The notes: a model not told the origin generated them from the sequence alone. A stretch of DNA of 64,000 nucleotides from Ciona savignyi (GCA_000149265.1 CH003412.1:5131818-5195817); one strand, 5' to 3'. Shown: positions 34,701 through 45,573, numbered from the stretch's first letter. Numbers and translations are program-made.

Positions 34701-37700
34701 AAATTAAAGGAACATGTCTATCATGTACAACACACTGCAATAGCTCTGGTAACCCGGCGATGGGCACAAGGTGATCTGACGATTGCCTGTGTGTTAACCG
34801 CCTTGGTTTCCCATTCAAGGGAATAAACATGAATATCCTATCCTATTCTATAGATACAACTGAATGCTTGAACGGGAACCCTTGCTCAATCAATGCGAAT
34901 TGTAGTGAATTTGCTGGAAGTTCCATTTGTACTTGTAAATCAGGTTTCACTGGAAATGGCATCAGTTGCCAAGGTTTTTATTTTGTTTTTAATTTTTTGT
35001 TGTAATCTTAGTTGTGCCGAAGGCTGCAGGTACGAAGCTGATCACTACCTAGTCGACTGTGTCCTTGGGCAAGACATTTAACGGACATTGCCTGAACCCA
35101 GCGAATTAATGGATTCAACTAAATTGAAGTAACATGTAAACAATATGCCACAAACTGCAATAGCTTTGGTAACCTGTTGGTTGGCGTGAGGTAATCTGAC
35201 AATTGTTTGTGTGTTAATCTACTCGGNNNNNNNNNNNNNNNNNNNNNNNNNNNNNNNNNNNNNNNNNNNNNNNNNNNNNNNNNNNNNNNNNNNNNNNNNN
35301 NNNNNNNNNNNNNNNNNNNNNNNNNNCTACTCGGTTTTCCCATTCACGGGATTAAACATAAATATCCTATCCTATCTTCCTACACTGTACTAGCTTTAGC
35401 ATAGTGCTATAGCAGTGTAGTTGGTTAATTCATTAATAGTGCCATCGCTGGAAAGTTAAACTTTATCCATGGACATTGCATACTTCATAGCACCAGCTGT
35501 ATTGTCTGTGTTGTGGTACTTTGTTAGCATGGTTAAAAAGATCATATTTGACAACAGAATGTGCCCAAGTTTTACTAGTAGCAGGGATGGTATAGTAATG
35601 ATGGTTGAAAACGGCTACAGTATACTGTACTGTAAAAGTGATTTATTGGCAAGAGTGGCATAGTACTGAGATTGACATTATACCATTCATACAGATATCA
35701 ATGAATGCGCCACTTTTCCATGCTCAGTAAGCGCTAGTTGTGTCAACACTCTTGGAAGTTTTACTTGCACTTGTAGAGTCGGCTACGTCGGAGATGGTTT
35801 CCTTTGCCACGGTTTTATTGTGTTTTTATTTCGATCTTGTGTTTTTAGAAAAATTATAAAAACTGAATCTAAAATTATTTATTATTCTCTTACGACATAT
35901 TAGATCCCTAGTTGAGTTGCAAGAGCTATTACATTGTATAGAACAATGATTTAACTAGTGGGTTGTATGTGTATGCAGCAATATTTCATTGGACCGCCAA
36001 AGTAAGCTCATTTATTCAGTTGCTGTATAAATAAGATTTTGCATTTTACATACATTGGAATAACTTTATCCCAGTTTTAAAGTTTCGTAAATTCACAACA
36101 AAAGTTGTTCTTTTGAAGTACTTAATTAGAGTGATTGTAAAAGTCGCATTTAATTATATAAAGTAATCTAAGTAAATCCCTGAACATGTAATACTTATAC
36201 TGAATGATCCCATCCATCCAGACATTGATGAATGTTCCGCTTCTCCCCAACCTTGCTCGTTAAATGCTAGTTGTTCGAACACTGTTGGAAATTTCACTTG
36301 CTTTTGTGGAGCCGGCTTTACTGGGGATGGTTTCATTTGCCAAGGTTTTTATTTTAATTGTAACTCTCTTTCATGTTTTTCAATATAGTCTACAGTGGAC
36401 ACTTCATGTCCATATATTATATCTCTAGCCAACTTGCCAGAGCTGATACATTGTATAAAACGGTTATTTTTAACTGTGGACTTGTATTGATAAGCAGCAA
36501 TATTTCATTGGACTGCCAAAGTAAGCTTATTTGTTCAGTTGCTGAATAAATAAGATCACCCATTTTTTCGCTGTAATTTTTTTGTATTTTACATACATTG
36601 GGATAATTTTTATGCCAGTTTTAAAATTTCTTTAAATTCACAGCAAAAGTTGTTCTTTTAAAGTAGTTTATTAGCAGGATTAAAAAATTCGCATTTATTA
36701 TATAGATGTAATATGTATATGATCTTTGAATAATATGTAAAACTGAAACTAAATGATTGTATGTTAATTATGCTTATAAAACATATCAGATCCTAAATGA
36801 TCCTATCCATCCAGACATTGATGAATGCTCAACTTCTCCCCCGCCTTGCTCCTTAAATGCTAGTTGTACGAACACTGTTGGAAATTTCAACTGCTTTTGT
36901 AGAGCCGGCTTTACTGGGGATGGTTTCATTTGCCAAGGTTTTTATTTTAATTGTAGTTCTCTTTCGTGTTTTTCAATATAGTTTATAGTGGATACGCCAT
37001 ATGCATAGAAGATTTTCCTATAACAGTATGTCGATTTTTGATTGACCCTTTGTTCACGATCAAGTAGCATTGTGTATTACAGTGTGTGGATGGTTGGTTG
37101 ATTTATTGATATCCTTATGGATGGTAAGAGAGTGTTTATCTTTGGGTATTCAGTGGCACATAAAACAATTATACTCCTGAGCTGTCAAATAGTTGGCAGC
37201 ACCTTGGTTGGATAGCTAAAAATTAATTATAAAAATTGCTCATGTATGCCACTGTGTACCTGAAATTAAAGGTAAAACTGGTAATAAATGTTTTAACTGT
37301 CAAGGAGAGTATTCTGGATGACCCCATGTCCACTAAGTTTTGCATTTTACAGGTATTGCCGTCCCAGTGCCAGTATTACCGAAAAATGCAGTCACATTTA
37401 CCATTGTTACAACCATACTCACCAATGTGACATCACTAATGGGAAAAACAGAAATATTTAATAATTTGGAGAAAGAACTTTTAATTGCTGCACTTGCCCC
37501 GATACAAGGCTACAATTCGGTTTGCATTTTATTTTGCTTGAAATTTTATATTATATACCTGATATTGTTACTACACACACAAAACGTGTTTTCTTAATTT
37601 ATCATAAATATTAAGTTTTTTTGGTATTTAACTGTAATTTTTTTAAAAAGGTTCGTAAAATCAGTGATCAAATTGGAAGTTTGATTGTGACGTCAGAAGC

Positions 37701-40700
37701 GGTATTCAACGCCACAACCGTTGGAACAGAGTTGCAATTTCCGAGTTTATCAGCTGTCCAAGCTGGCATCAACCAGCGCGCACAAACAATCAACTACATG
37801 TTGCCTGGACAACTTTCTTTCAACCAGAATATACCAGTCACAAGAAGATGTAGGAAAAACTGTTAACACCTTTTTACGAGGCTCCAATTGATTCTGAGTT
37901 TCCTAATCCACTCTGCATTTTAGCCGTATCTAATGTAGTATCTGTAATATCTATCTCGAATTAATTCTAGGAATTAGACTGTGGACATGTGGTGTATAAC
38001 TGAGCACCTAATAAGCTGCTTTACGGTTCTAACTAAATAGTATAAAAGGCAGGTCTAGTTAACCACATACTGTAATTGTTGCAATAAGGATAAGTCTTGG
38101 TAAATATAATTGACCCATTTAAAATAAATAACAAATAGAATGAACATTTTAATCTAACAAAACCTCTGACATGATATATAATGTTATCTTGGATTTGTGG
38201 TATTCGGGTTATAATAAAAAAGAAACTGGTTTTAGAAGTCAAAAATGGTGTCTGGTAATATTTAACAGCATCTCTTTTTATCCTAAATCAGGATTATTAA
38301 TGTATTTTTGCGTGGATACCTTAAATCATTATGTTACAGCTATACGACATGATATGCAAATGTTATCCTCAATTTAATTTGTAGTATTCAGGTTATAGTA
38401 AAGAAGAAAGTGGTTTTAGTAGTCAAACAAGGCGTCTGCTCATATTTAACATCATTAATATTTCAATAGTCAAAAAAAGGTGTCTGAAATATTTAAGCCT
38501 CTTTATCTAATATCCCGATTATTAATGCAGTTTTGTATGGATACCTAAAACCTTTATGTTTCAGCTATACCAGGCAACACTTTGTGCATCCCGCTCCCGT
38601 GCCCCCAAGTGGCAGGATATATTGTTCATTGTGTTGAAATTGGAATCACATCTTTCCAATGTCAATGTGTGGCGGGAACTTTGGAAGTTTCTTGCACAAC
38701 AATCACATCACCCACATCAGCTGGTAGGTCTGTGGGATGTTGAATATATTTGTATTGTTATTGGTGAAAATATTTAAGATAGTTAGGGTTAACGCAGCAG
38801 GGGGAAAAGTTTTAGAGACGTAAAATTGTTAGTTTGATAAGCTTGAATGTTTTTTATTGTTTCAACCAGTAATTTATTAAGGTAGTTCTATTCGATTTTT
38901 TTAATTAATTTACGCCGTTAAGGCAATGTCCACTAAGTGCGCTACACATGGACAGAACACCCACATACAAGATTTCATCCGACCGGTTAATCTGGTGGTT
39001 TATTGCGGTGCCTTTCAGCCGAAAGGTTGCAGGTTCGAAACTGACTGCTAGCTAGTGGTTTGTGTTCTTGGTAAAGGCACCTAATGGACATTGCCTGAAC
39101 CCAGCAGATTAATGGGTTTTACCAAATTGAAGGAATGTCTTAATTACAACAACTGCAATAGCTGTGGTGACCGGACGGTGGGCGCGAGGTAATCTGAAGA
39201 TCGCCTGTGTGTTAACCTCCTTGAATTTCCCATTCACGGGGATAAACATGAATATCCTATCCTATCCTATTTTAATATAACCCTCTAATATTCACCCAGC
39301 AGTTGCCACCACCAGCCAACCAAGCACTGCCGACCCTCCATCCCCAACTGCGGAGGGGTTTCCCCCAGCAGCAATAGGGGGCATTGTAGGTGGGGTTGTG
39401 GTGATTATAATCATAGTGGTTGTAGTAATATGCTGGAGAAGGAAGAGAACGGAACCAAAGAAACCCGACGTTGTATACAACAGTCCTCATTATGTGGAAC
39501 CTGTGAGTTGTGTTTTTCTCCTTGATCAAATTGGATATTAATCCCCATTTAACTAATCCATGATCGCCCTAATCCTTGTTGCCTTAATTCCTATTATAAC
39601 AATTGCCCAAATCTTCACCAGATAGATCTATTATGATTCACAGTATTGAAGTTACTTTTAATGGCTTTGTTCTTTATCTGTTAAGAAAACAAAACGCAAA
39701 AAGTAATCACCTTGATGTTTAATAAGGTACCTGGGTATCTCTGTGGTTATGGCCTTTATGTCATTATTAGTGTTTTTTTCTCTTTTGGCATGTTGACTTT
39801 GTATAAAGGGCAAGATTAAATTTTAGGTGAAATCATAGTGTATGCAATAATAAAAATATATTATTTGGGGAATGCACAAAATATTAGGTGGAACGCAGTT
39901 AAGAAACACTGCAATAACACACTTAATCTAACCGCTATCAGCACACCCTGAATTAAATACAATTCTAAATTGAGTACCAAAAAGTTTTTTAACGCAAAGT
40001 AAGGTCGTAAATAGAACCAAACAATGATGGAACCAATATATTCGGAGATAAAAGATGTCGCAGGAAAAAACAGCGAGATACCTGAAGATAAAAGAGTTGA
40101 ATCATCACTGTCACCCAGTGTAAGTTGATTTTTTAGGAGTGTTGATAAATACAGATTCGGCCATAATCATTTTGAAATCTTTTGCAATTTTGGTTATTTG
40201 TCACAATTTGTTCTAATTCTCAATACAATACCAACATGTCGCTCAGTCAGCTTATTATAGCCAAGAGGTAGTGTATTCCAAACAACCCGACAGAAAATTA
40301 ATTTTGTACTTGGGTAAAAACTAATAAGCTTAATAAATAGGATAGGATATTCATGTTTATCCCCGTGAATGGAAAAACCACATGGGCAATCGTCAGATTA
40401 CCTCACATCCACCGTCGGGTTTACCAGTATGTTGTGTATGATTCACATTCCTTCATTTTAGTAGAACCCATCAATTCACTGGGTTTTAGGCAATTTCCGT
40501 TGAGTGTCTTGTCCAAGGACACAACCGACTAGATAGTGACCTGGTTGAAAAACATGTGCCCTGCCAAATGACACAACAGAAAGTAATAAAGGTATAAATC
40601 AAACCTGGTCTGTTTTTAAAGTAGTGCATACTCCATTACATGACCAAACAACATTATCAAATTAACTAATTTAACCAATTTACAGGGAACCTACCTAGAT

Positions 40701-43700
40701 TTAAACCAAGGTGTTAATGAAGTCGATTTGAACCAACCAAAACCGGTTTGTAGTTCAAATTGTTATTCCGGTTAAAAACAATTATACCATAAACAGAAAC
40801 GATTAAAAATATTAATCTAAGGGTAGGATAGGATATTCATGTTTATCCCGTAATTGGAAAAATGAAGGGGGTGTAACACACGGGTAATCGTCAGATCACC
40901 TCGCGCCGGCTGTCGCTTACCACCGGAGATTGCAGTATGTTGTGTATGTTTGACATGTTCCTTCAATTTGGTAGAACCCATCTTTCCACTGGGTCCAGGC
41001 AATGTCCTTATACCTTACTTAAGGACACAACCAACTCGCTAGCGACTAGTATCCAGTCTACGACCCTTCGGCTGCAAGGCGATAATATCCCACTGAGCTA
41101 ATCGGTCAGACAAGTTATGTAATTCCAAATAGTAATTTGTATTTCTATTATATTAAAATTGGACACTTTATTTCAATATGCCATCATATTCATGAAATTT
41201 AAACACTTGTAACACCACAAAGGTGGAAGTGTTACAAAGCGCAAATGGTGGTTACGAGGCACCAATGAACATAAATGCTGGTTACGAGGCACCAATGAGT
41301 GAAAATGCTGGTTACGAGGCACCAATGAACGTAAATGCTGGTTACGAGGCACCAGTGAGCGAAAATGCTGGTTACGAGGCACCAATTAACGTAAATGCTG
41401 GTTACGAGGCACCAATTAACGTAAATGCTGGTTACGAGGCACCATTGAGCGACAATGCTGGCTACGAAGACCCAATAAAATCGATGTCGGACAAAACTTT
41501 CGTCTCATCCTCCCCAGTAAGTTTGGAATGTTGACCATTTTTCACATTATTTCCCACATTTTTTTCTTGTTTATACAAAGGAAAAAGTAAACAAAAGTTC
41601 TATACAAAAGACAGAAAAAGAGTTATGACATAAGCAATCTTTAGTTTATCTCACAAATATGTAAAAGAACATTTTCTAATGGGTAACCATCAGATAACCA
41701 CTTACCTACCGTCAGGTTACCAAAGCTGTTGCAAAGATGTTTTGTATAATTGTAATGTTTCTATACTTTTTTAGTAGAACGCACTAATCCTGTCGACTAG
41801 GCTTGACTAGGCGACACAGTACATTACCTCACAATCAGTTTCAAACATAGAACACAGAAAATAACTGTCGATCAGTTTTAAATGTTGTGCTTAAATGTAC
41901 TAACCACCAAGCTATTTGTTTAGAAAATGGAAATAAGCTTGGTCATCACACGACAGGAAAAATGATTTGAATAGCCTGCAAACATAGCTATAGAAACTAC
42001 TTTCTGCAGTAATTATTTTGTGTGTAGTTAATTCCCTCAAAATGTTACAATTCTGTTTTAAATTCCTGCTTAAAATACCTTTTTGCATTTACAAATGTTT
42101 TTGCAATAATATTTACATTATGTTGTTTACAATATTTACTTTTTAAATTTAATTCCCAAACTCAGGCTCTACCTCAGCGCAACAATATAGTTGTGGTGGA
42201 AGGACCTGATGGATATCTTAAACCACCTGCCTTGGTGCCAATGACCAAAGGGGAGAAACTTGTTAAAGGTAGGTCATTTAAGGCAGTGGTCCCCGACCCC
42301 CCGACAAGTACTGGTTAGCGGATCAGGTACCGTGCCGCACCAGCCGCATATTTTACTTCATTTTTTTCTGTTTATTTTGGTGTTTAATAGTTTTCTTACT
42401 TTTCTTGCACTCAATTATTTTTCCAATCCTTAAAATTCATTGTTTTAATAATGTTCCAAGCCTAGTTGTAATGTTAGAAAGTCCCTAGGTAGCACTTTTT
42501 TTCTCGGAGGCTTTGTGTGCAAATAATCAACATTTCCCTTAGGCAGCAGTAAAATTATCAAATTTTGTAGATGGATGTTTCCAACAATTTGTGTCCACAG
42601 CCATGTTTGTGAATGATACAATAGGATATTAATGTTTATTCTTGTAATCGCATCAGCTAAGTTTAGGCACTGGCTCCTAAGTGTCTTTCACATTGACACA
42701 GCCGACGAGCTAAGGTCAAGTTCCGAACCTGAAACCCCTTTGGCTGAAAGGCAACACACTAGCCCACAAAGATATTTAAACAGACAATATGTTTTATGAA
42801 TATTCCAGAAACAGAATCTCAACGAAATTTAGGAGAATATGAATTGTACGATAAAAGTACCAAAAGTGAAGAAGATGCAACAAAAGGTTATATATCTATT
42901 ATATTCAATTCTTTGAGAGATTTCGTTTCCTACCTTGGTCGCTTTTATACAATATAAAAGATTGGTTAGTAAACTTAGTCATTTTAAGTTCAACAATAAT
43001 ATTGACCATCATGGTCGGTTATAAAATGAGAGAAGAAAGGAAAAAGGGCAACTATACATATGTTATGTCCAACCAATATTCGGTGGAAGAGAGTAGAACA
43101 CTAACATGGAAGATTATGGCTTGAAACCAGCCACAAGATGGCACCAAACACACGTTGCTCAAACGCAGTGGAAATATAGGCAAAAAGAATATACCGCTGT
43201 CTGGCCGAATGGTTAACGCGACCGATACATATATCGACCTCTATACAAAAAAAAACGGTCCTTGTGACAAGCCCACCATGGATTCGAAACTTGGCCCGGT
43301 AAAAAAAATTAAATATAGGTAAAAACAATGTAAGGTCGTGTGGCCGAATGGTTAAAGCGACCGATACATACACAGATTTCTAAAAAAACGGTCTTTATGA
43401 CGAAACATCAATGTGTTCGAAACTAAAATCGGTTAAATATGTATTGGCAAAAACAAAAACTATTGCATTATCCCAAACATATACAACATAATGTAGTAAC
43501 TAGTAATCCAGCTGTATGTATGTCGCAATATGAGGATTGAGCGAGAATGGATATCTATGTCCAACCACCAGCAGGTATACGAGTATCCTTAATCAAGTGA
43601 TCTTTATGACAATTGCAGAAGTCCAAGGCGAAAATGAATTGAACCAACATGACTCATCAGTTTGTTCCAGTGATGGTACTTCCTTCTCCACCGCCGGGAA

Positions 43701-43743
43701 TAAAAATATCCCATCTGTTGAAAATGTTACACTCGCTGTATAA
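28744..43743 (+). CDS. Reeler-EGF-SEA single-pass receptor with YxxP-rich tail, 907 aa
   Basis: Twenty exons join in consistent phases to 2724 bases: 28744-28942, 29151-29284, 30688-30815, 31419-31504, 32693-32734, 33603-33761, 34854-34973, 35695-35811, 36222-36344, 36815-36937, 37353-37519, 37651-37849, 38565-38723, 39300-39502, 40015-40119, 40686-40745, 41223-41516, 42166-42268, 42809-42886, 43619-43743. Signal peptide 1-20; Reeler domain about 21-175 (CSSMTPNHGFSSQ, FKGFYVQARAVG, LKLKWSIRRNFTADVVFRAT); Ser/Thr linker; Cys-rich module 197-249 starting CCSTHNVSARCQKYC; EGF domains 250-410, three of them of the calcium-binding DINEC/DIDEC type; SEA-like module about 412-530 with GSLIV at the usual cleavage place; a Cys-rich segment; transmembrane helix about 609-631 (IGGIVGGVVVIIIIVVVVIC) then RRKR. 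The 275-residue tail has YNSP, YVEP, seven YEAP, YEDP and YLKP. The acceptor of exon 4's neighbour and the GTGCGA donor at 31505 are the weakest joins. No family with this full architecture is known to me. Confidence 0.8.
30873..31145 (-). repeat. SINE, main family
   Basis: Reverse copy from GATAGGATAGGATATTCATG to the head ACCGCTAGACCAACCGGGCG. It lies in intron 3 of the receptor gene, 58 bases after the donor. Confidence 0.85.
32205..32428 (+). repeat. SINE, main family, headless
   Basis: It starts in the TTGTGTCCTTGGGCAAGG region and runs to ATAAACATGTATATACTATCC. It lies in intron 4 of the receptor gene. Confidence 0.8.
33120..33420 (+). repeat. SINE, main family
   Basis: It has a diverged head (GGTTAGTGCATCACTTTTCAG) and a complete body to ATAAACATAAATCTCC. 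It lies in intron 5 of the receptor gene. Confidence 0.8.
33868..34130 (+). repeat. SINE, main family
   Basis: Head GATTAGTCTGGTGGGTTAGT; an internal block with the second tRNA-unrelated motif is missing; tail CCTATTCTATCCTATC. It lies in intron 6 of the receptor gene. Confidence 0.85.
34555..34850 (+). repeat. SINE, main family, tail abuts an EGF exon
   Basis: It is full length, from CGGCCGGTTAGCCTGGTAGT to ATGAATATCCTATCCTATTC. The tail runs straight into the TATAG splice acceptor of the first EGF exon at 34854, so the SINE supplies the pyrimidine-rich tract. Confidence 0.9.
35018..35375 (+). repeat. SINE, main family, interrupted by the assembly gap
   Basis: It starts in the head at CCGAAGGCTGCAGGTACGAA and ends GGGATTAAACATAAATATCC. 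The 100-base gap interrupts the CTACTCGG region. Confidence 0.85.
35227..35326. other. Assembly gap, exactly 100 N
   Basis: The round length suggests a gap of unknown size. Both sides carry the same eight bases, CTACTCGG (35219-35226 and 35327-35334), so the contigs may overlap here. It lies in intron 7 of the receptor gene. Confidence 0.95.
35695..36937 (+). repeat. Tandemly duplicated EGF exons with intron sequence
   Basis: EGF exons 2, 3 and 4 of the receptor gene (35695-35811, 36222-36344, 36815-36937) lie in units of 530-590 bases. Introns after exons 2 and 3 share AGCAATATTTCATTGGAC and CCAAAGTAAGCT. The first 50 bases after EGF 3 and EGF 4 are nearly identical, and so are the CCATCCAG acceptors before them. 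Confidence 0.85.
38978..39270 (+). repeat. SINE, main family
   Basis: Full length, CCGACCGGTTAATCTGGTGG to CCTATCCTATCCTAT. It ends about 30 bases before the acceptor of the transmembrane exon of the receptor gene. Confidence 0.9.
40338..40535 (-). repeat. SINE, main family, head truncated
   Basis: Reverse copy starting GGATAGGATATTCATGTTTA, ending near CACAACCGACTAGATAGTGA. It lies in intron 15 of the receptor gene. Confidence 0.85.
40823..41110 (-). repeat. SINE, main family
   Basis: Reverse copy from GGTAGGATAGGATATTCATG to the head near GAGCTAATCGGTCAGAC. It lies in intron 16 of the receptor gene. Confidence 0.85.
41251..41490 (+). repeat. Coding 30-bp tandem repeat, eight units (GYEAP repeat)
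   Basis: Eight units of ten codons, with the pattern G-Y-E-A-P followed by five variable residues ending in N-A. Units two to seven keep GGTTACGAGGCACCA without change; the last has GGCTACGAAGACCCA (YEDP). The repeat number is likely to vary between individuals. Confidence 0.95.
42285..42450 (+). mobile_element. Possible hAT relic, one end only
   Basis: CAGTGGTCCCCGACCCCCCG resembles the end of hAT elements. No matching inverted end was found downstream, so this is a truncated copy at best. Confidence 0.35.
42620..42765 (-). repeat. SINE, main family, diverged
   Basis: ATAGGATATTAATGTTTATT at the tail side, then a large internal deletion, then the CACAGCCGACGAGCTAA region and a head remnant. 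It lies in intron 18 of the receptor gene. Confidence 0.65.
43195..43305 (+). repeat. tRNA-like short element (family 2)
   Basis: CTGGCCGAATGGTTAACGCG, then CCGATACATATATCGACC, CACCATGGATTCGAAACTTG and an A-rich tail. It is the first of two head-to-tail copies in intron 19 of the receptor gene. Confidence 0.7.
43332..43435 (+). repeat. tRNA-like short element (family 2)
   Basis: GTCGTGTGGCCGAATGGTTA, then AGCGACCGATACATACACAG and GTTCGAAACT. It lies 27 bases after the preceding copy. Confidence 0.7.
43542..43574 (+). other. Candidate 33-base exon of the receptor gene
   Basis: An AG at 43540-43541 and GTATAC at 43575 bound 33 bases which, in the required phase 1, encode MDIYVQPPA preceded by Ala-Arg. 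This would add one more YxxP motif without changing the frame. The acceptor lacks a good pyrimidine tract, so it is left out of the main model. Confidence 0.35.
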
Positions 43744-43987
43744 AGTAGAAGGATATTTTATCTTTAATATACAATTCTTCTACTTCAAATCAAGGGTAAA
43801 AGAGGACGAGTCTCTTTACATGCAATTTTAAATTAAAATTGTTTAAAATGTATATTTTTAACTTTTAAAATTACTTAAGATTTGTATGATTCTTATAGAC
43901 CTATTCCAATGTTTACATGTATTCCATACGTAGCGCAAAATATATACTAACATGCTATTGTCACAGTACAGATTAGAATTCTATAAT

Positions 43988-44172
43988 ATAGGATAGGATA
44001 TTCATTTTTATCCCCGTGAATGGGAAAACCAAGGGGGTTAACACACGGGCAATCGTCTGATCACCTCGCGCCCGCCATCAGGTTACCGGAGCTATTGCAA
44101 TGTGTTGTGTATGATATACCCGTTCCTTAAATTTGGTAGAACCCGCTAATCCGCTGGGTTTAGGCAATGTCC
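43988..44172 (-). repeat. SINE, main family, head missing
   Basis: Reverse copy from ATAGGATAGGATATTCATTT to the GGTTTAGGCAATGTCCG region, just after the receptor gene. Confidence 0.85.
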
Positions 44173-44690
44173 GGTATAATTCAGTAAATCAATTTCAACT
44201 TACTTCTTTAGCAATGCTTGGTTAACGGCTCAGTACTGATTTAAAAAGGAAATACAATAAAACGAGGCAGTAAAAAAAAGAGGACAGTTTGTGACATCAC
44301 AACAACCTTGAAATGTTTGGGGTTGGCCGGTCTATCATCAGGGGCACACAATGAACGTCGTTCAAACAACATCAAACCAAGTAAACATACGACACAGATG
44401 TTATTAATTCAACTATAAAACCAAAAAAACTGGGCTAATCAAAGCGACTCTTTATTGTATAGGTCGGTAGGTTCTTAATTTGTGTCATTTAATATATGTG
44501 CTTAATAATCAACAGAGCTTTTAATTCCTATTCCAGAAGTAAAGCAATACCACGAACGATTGCGGTATCTTCAAAAAAGGAGCGTGCAGACCTACAAGTT
44601 GGAACTATGTAACAATAGTTTCTTGGCTAGTTTCGTTGTTTATGGGCATCGTCGCCGGTTTTGCCGAAAATGTATATTCTGTATTTAGAT

Positions 44691-45029
44691 CAGGGGTTCT
44701 TAACCAGGGTTAAATTTACCCCTTGGGGGTAAATTTTACCGATTAAAGGGGTAAATTTACTAAATTATAAGCTAAAGCAAACTTTAATTTTGCGTATTGA
44801 AAAAGTAGGAGTTTTGCACTGGATTATAATTCAAATATATGATTTTTACATTCTTGTGTGTTTACTGTAGTTTTTCATAACCAAAAAACTATTTTGATAT
44901 GTGCCCTGGTAAAAAACGAAAAGATTTGCTTTATATTTCTTGACAAAGGGCCACCAAGAAGATGGGGGTAAATTATACTTTTTTCATTCGGAAAGGGGTA
45001 AACGAGACAAAAAAGGTTAAGAACCCCTG
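44691..45029. mobile_element. Non-autonomous hAT element (MITE), 339 bp
   Basis: Inverted ends CAGGGGTTCTTAACC and GGTTAAGAACCCCTG are perfect over 15 bases. The flanks carry a perfect 8-bp target duplication, ATTTAGAT (44683-44690 and 45030-45037), as hAT transposases make. There is no transposase ORF. Confidence 0.93.
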
Positions 45030-45339
45030 ATTTAGATATAATTGTTTGTCTATGCGCCGGGTTTTTAATACACCAGCGGAAAAAGGAGCAAAAGTGCTCG
45101 CTTAAAGAAAGAAAACGAGCTTCAACCCAGTTCCCATCCTAACCGCTTATTATGAACTGACCTCAGCGGAGCTACAGTAAATAGCATAATCAATTCCATA
45201 GCGATAATGCCAAAGTACACTGCTATTAGTAGTTGAGAAAGCTAACTCCTCTATGGCGTTTTACAACACAATAAATGACGTAACAAACCTCCCGAAACGC
45301 AACAGTGGTGTTGATTTACATAATTGGCATTGTCTAAAC

Positions 45340-45573
45340 CAGTGTTTTCCAAATGGTTCCCCGCGAGGGTTAGCTAGGTGCGCCACACTTGCATTACGTA
45401 AATTACCGACAGAAGGTGCGTAGTAAACTACTAAATGGTTAGTGTATAGTCTTTTCCTCTGTAACGTTTTGAGTATTTAGCATATTGTTTTGACTTCCCA
45501 TGCAAGGTGCGCCCGTTCGCGTTCGTAATTGGTCTTGGGTACGCCACGAGGTCAAAAAGATTAAGAACCACTG
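45340..45573. mobile_element. Non-autonomous hAT element (MITE), 234 bp
   Basis: Ends CAGTGTTTTCCAAATGGTTC and (reverse) CAGTGGTTCTTAATC. The 8-bp flanks GTCTAAAC and GTCTAAAA match at seven positions, which suits an older insertion than the one at 44691. Confidence 0.8.

Noticed and set aside
41173..41385. Minus-strand repeat ORF with VPRNQHF units
   Set aside because: It is the reverse complement of the coding 30-bp repeat of the receptor tail.
43195..43435. Tandem tRNA-Ser or tRNA-Leu genes
   Set aside because: Boxes A and B are tRNA-like, but the acceptor stem does not close and copies have A tails, so they are tRNA-derived repeats.
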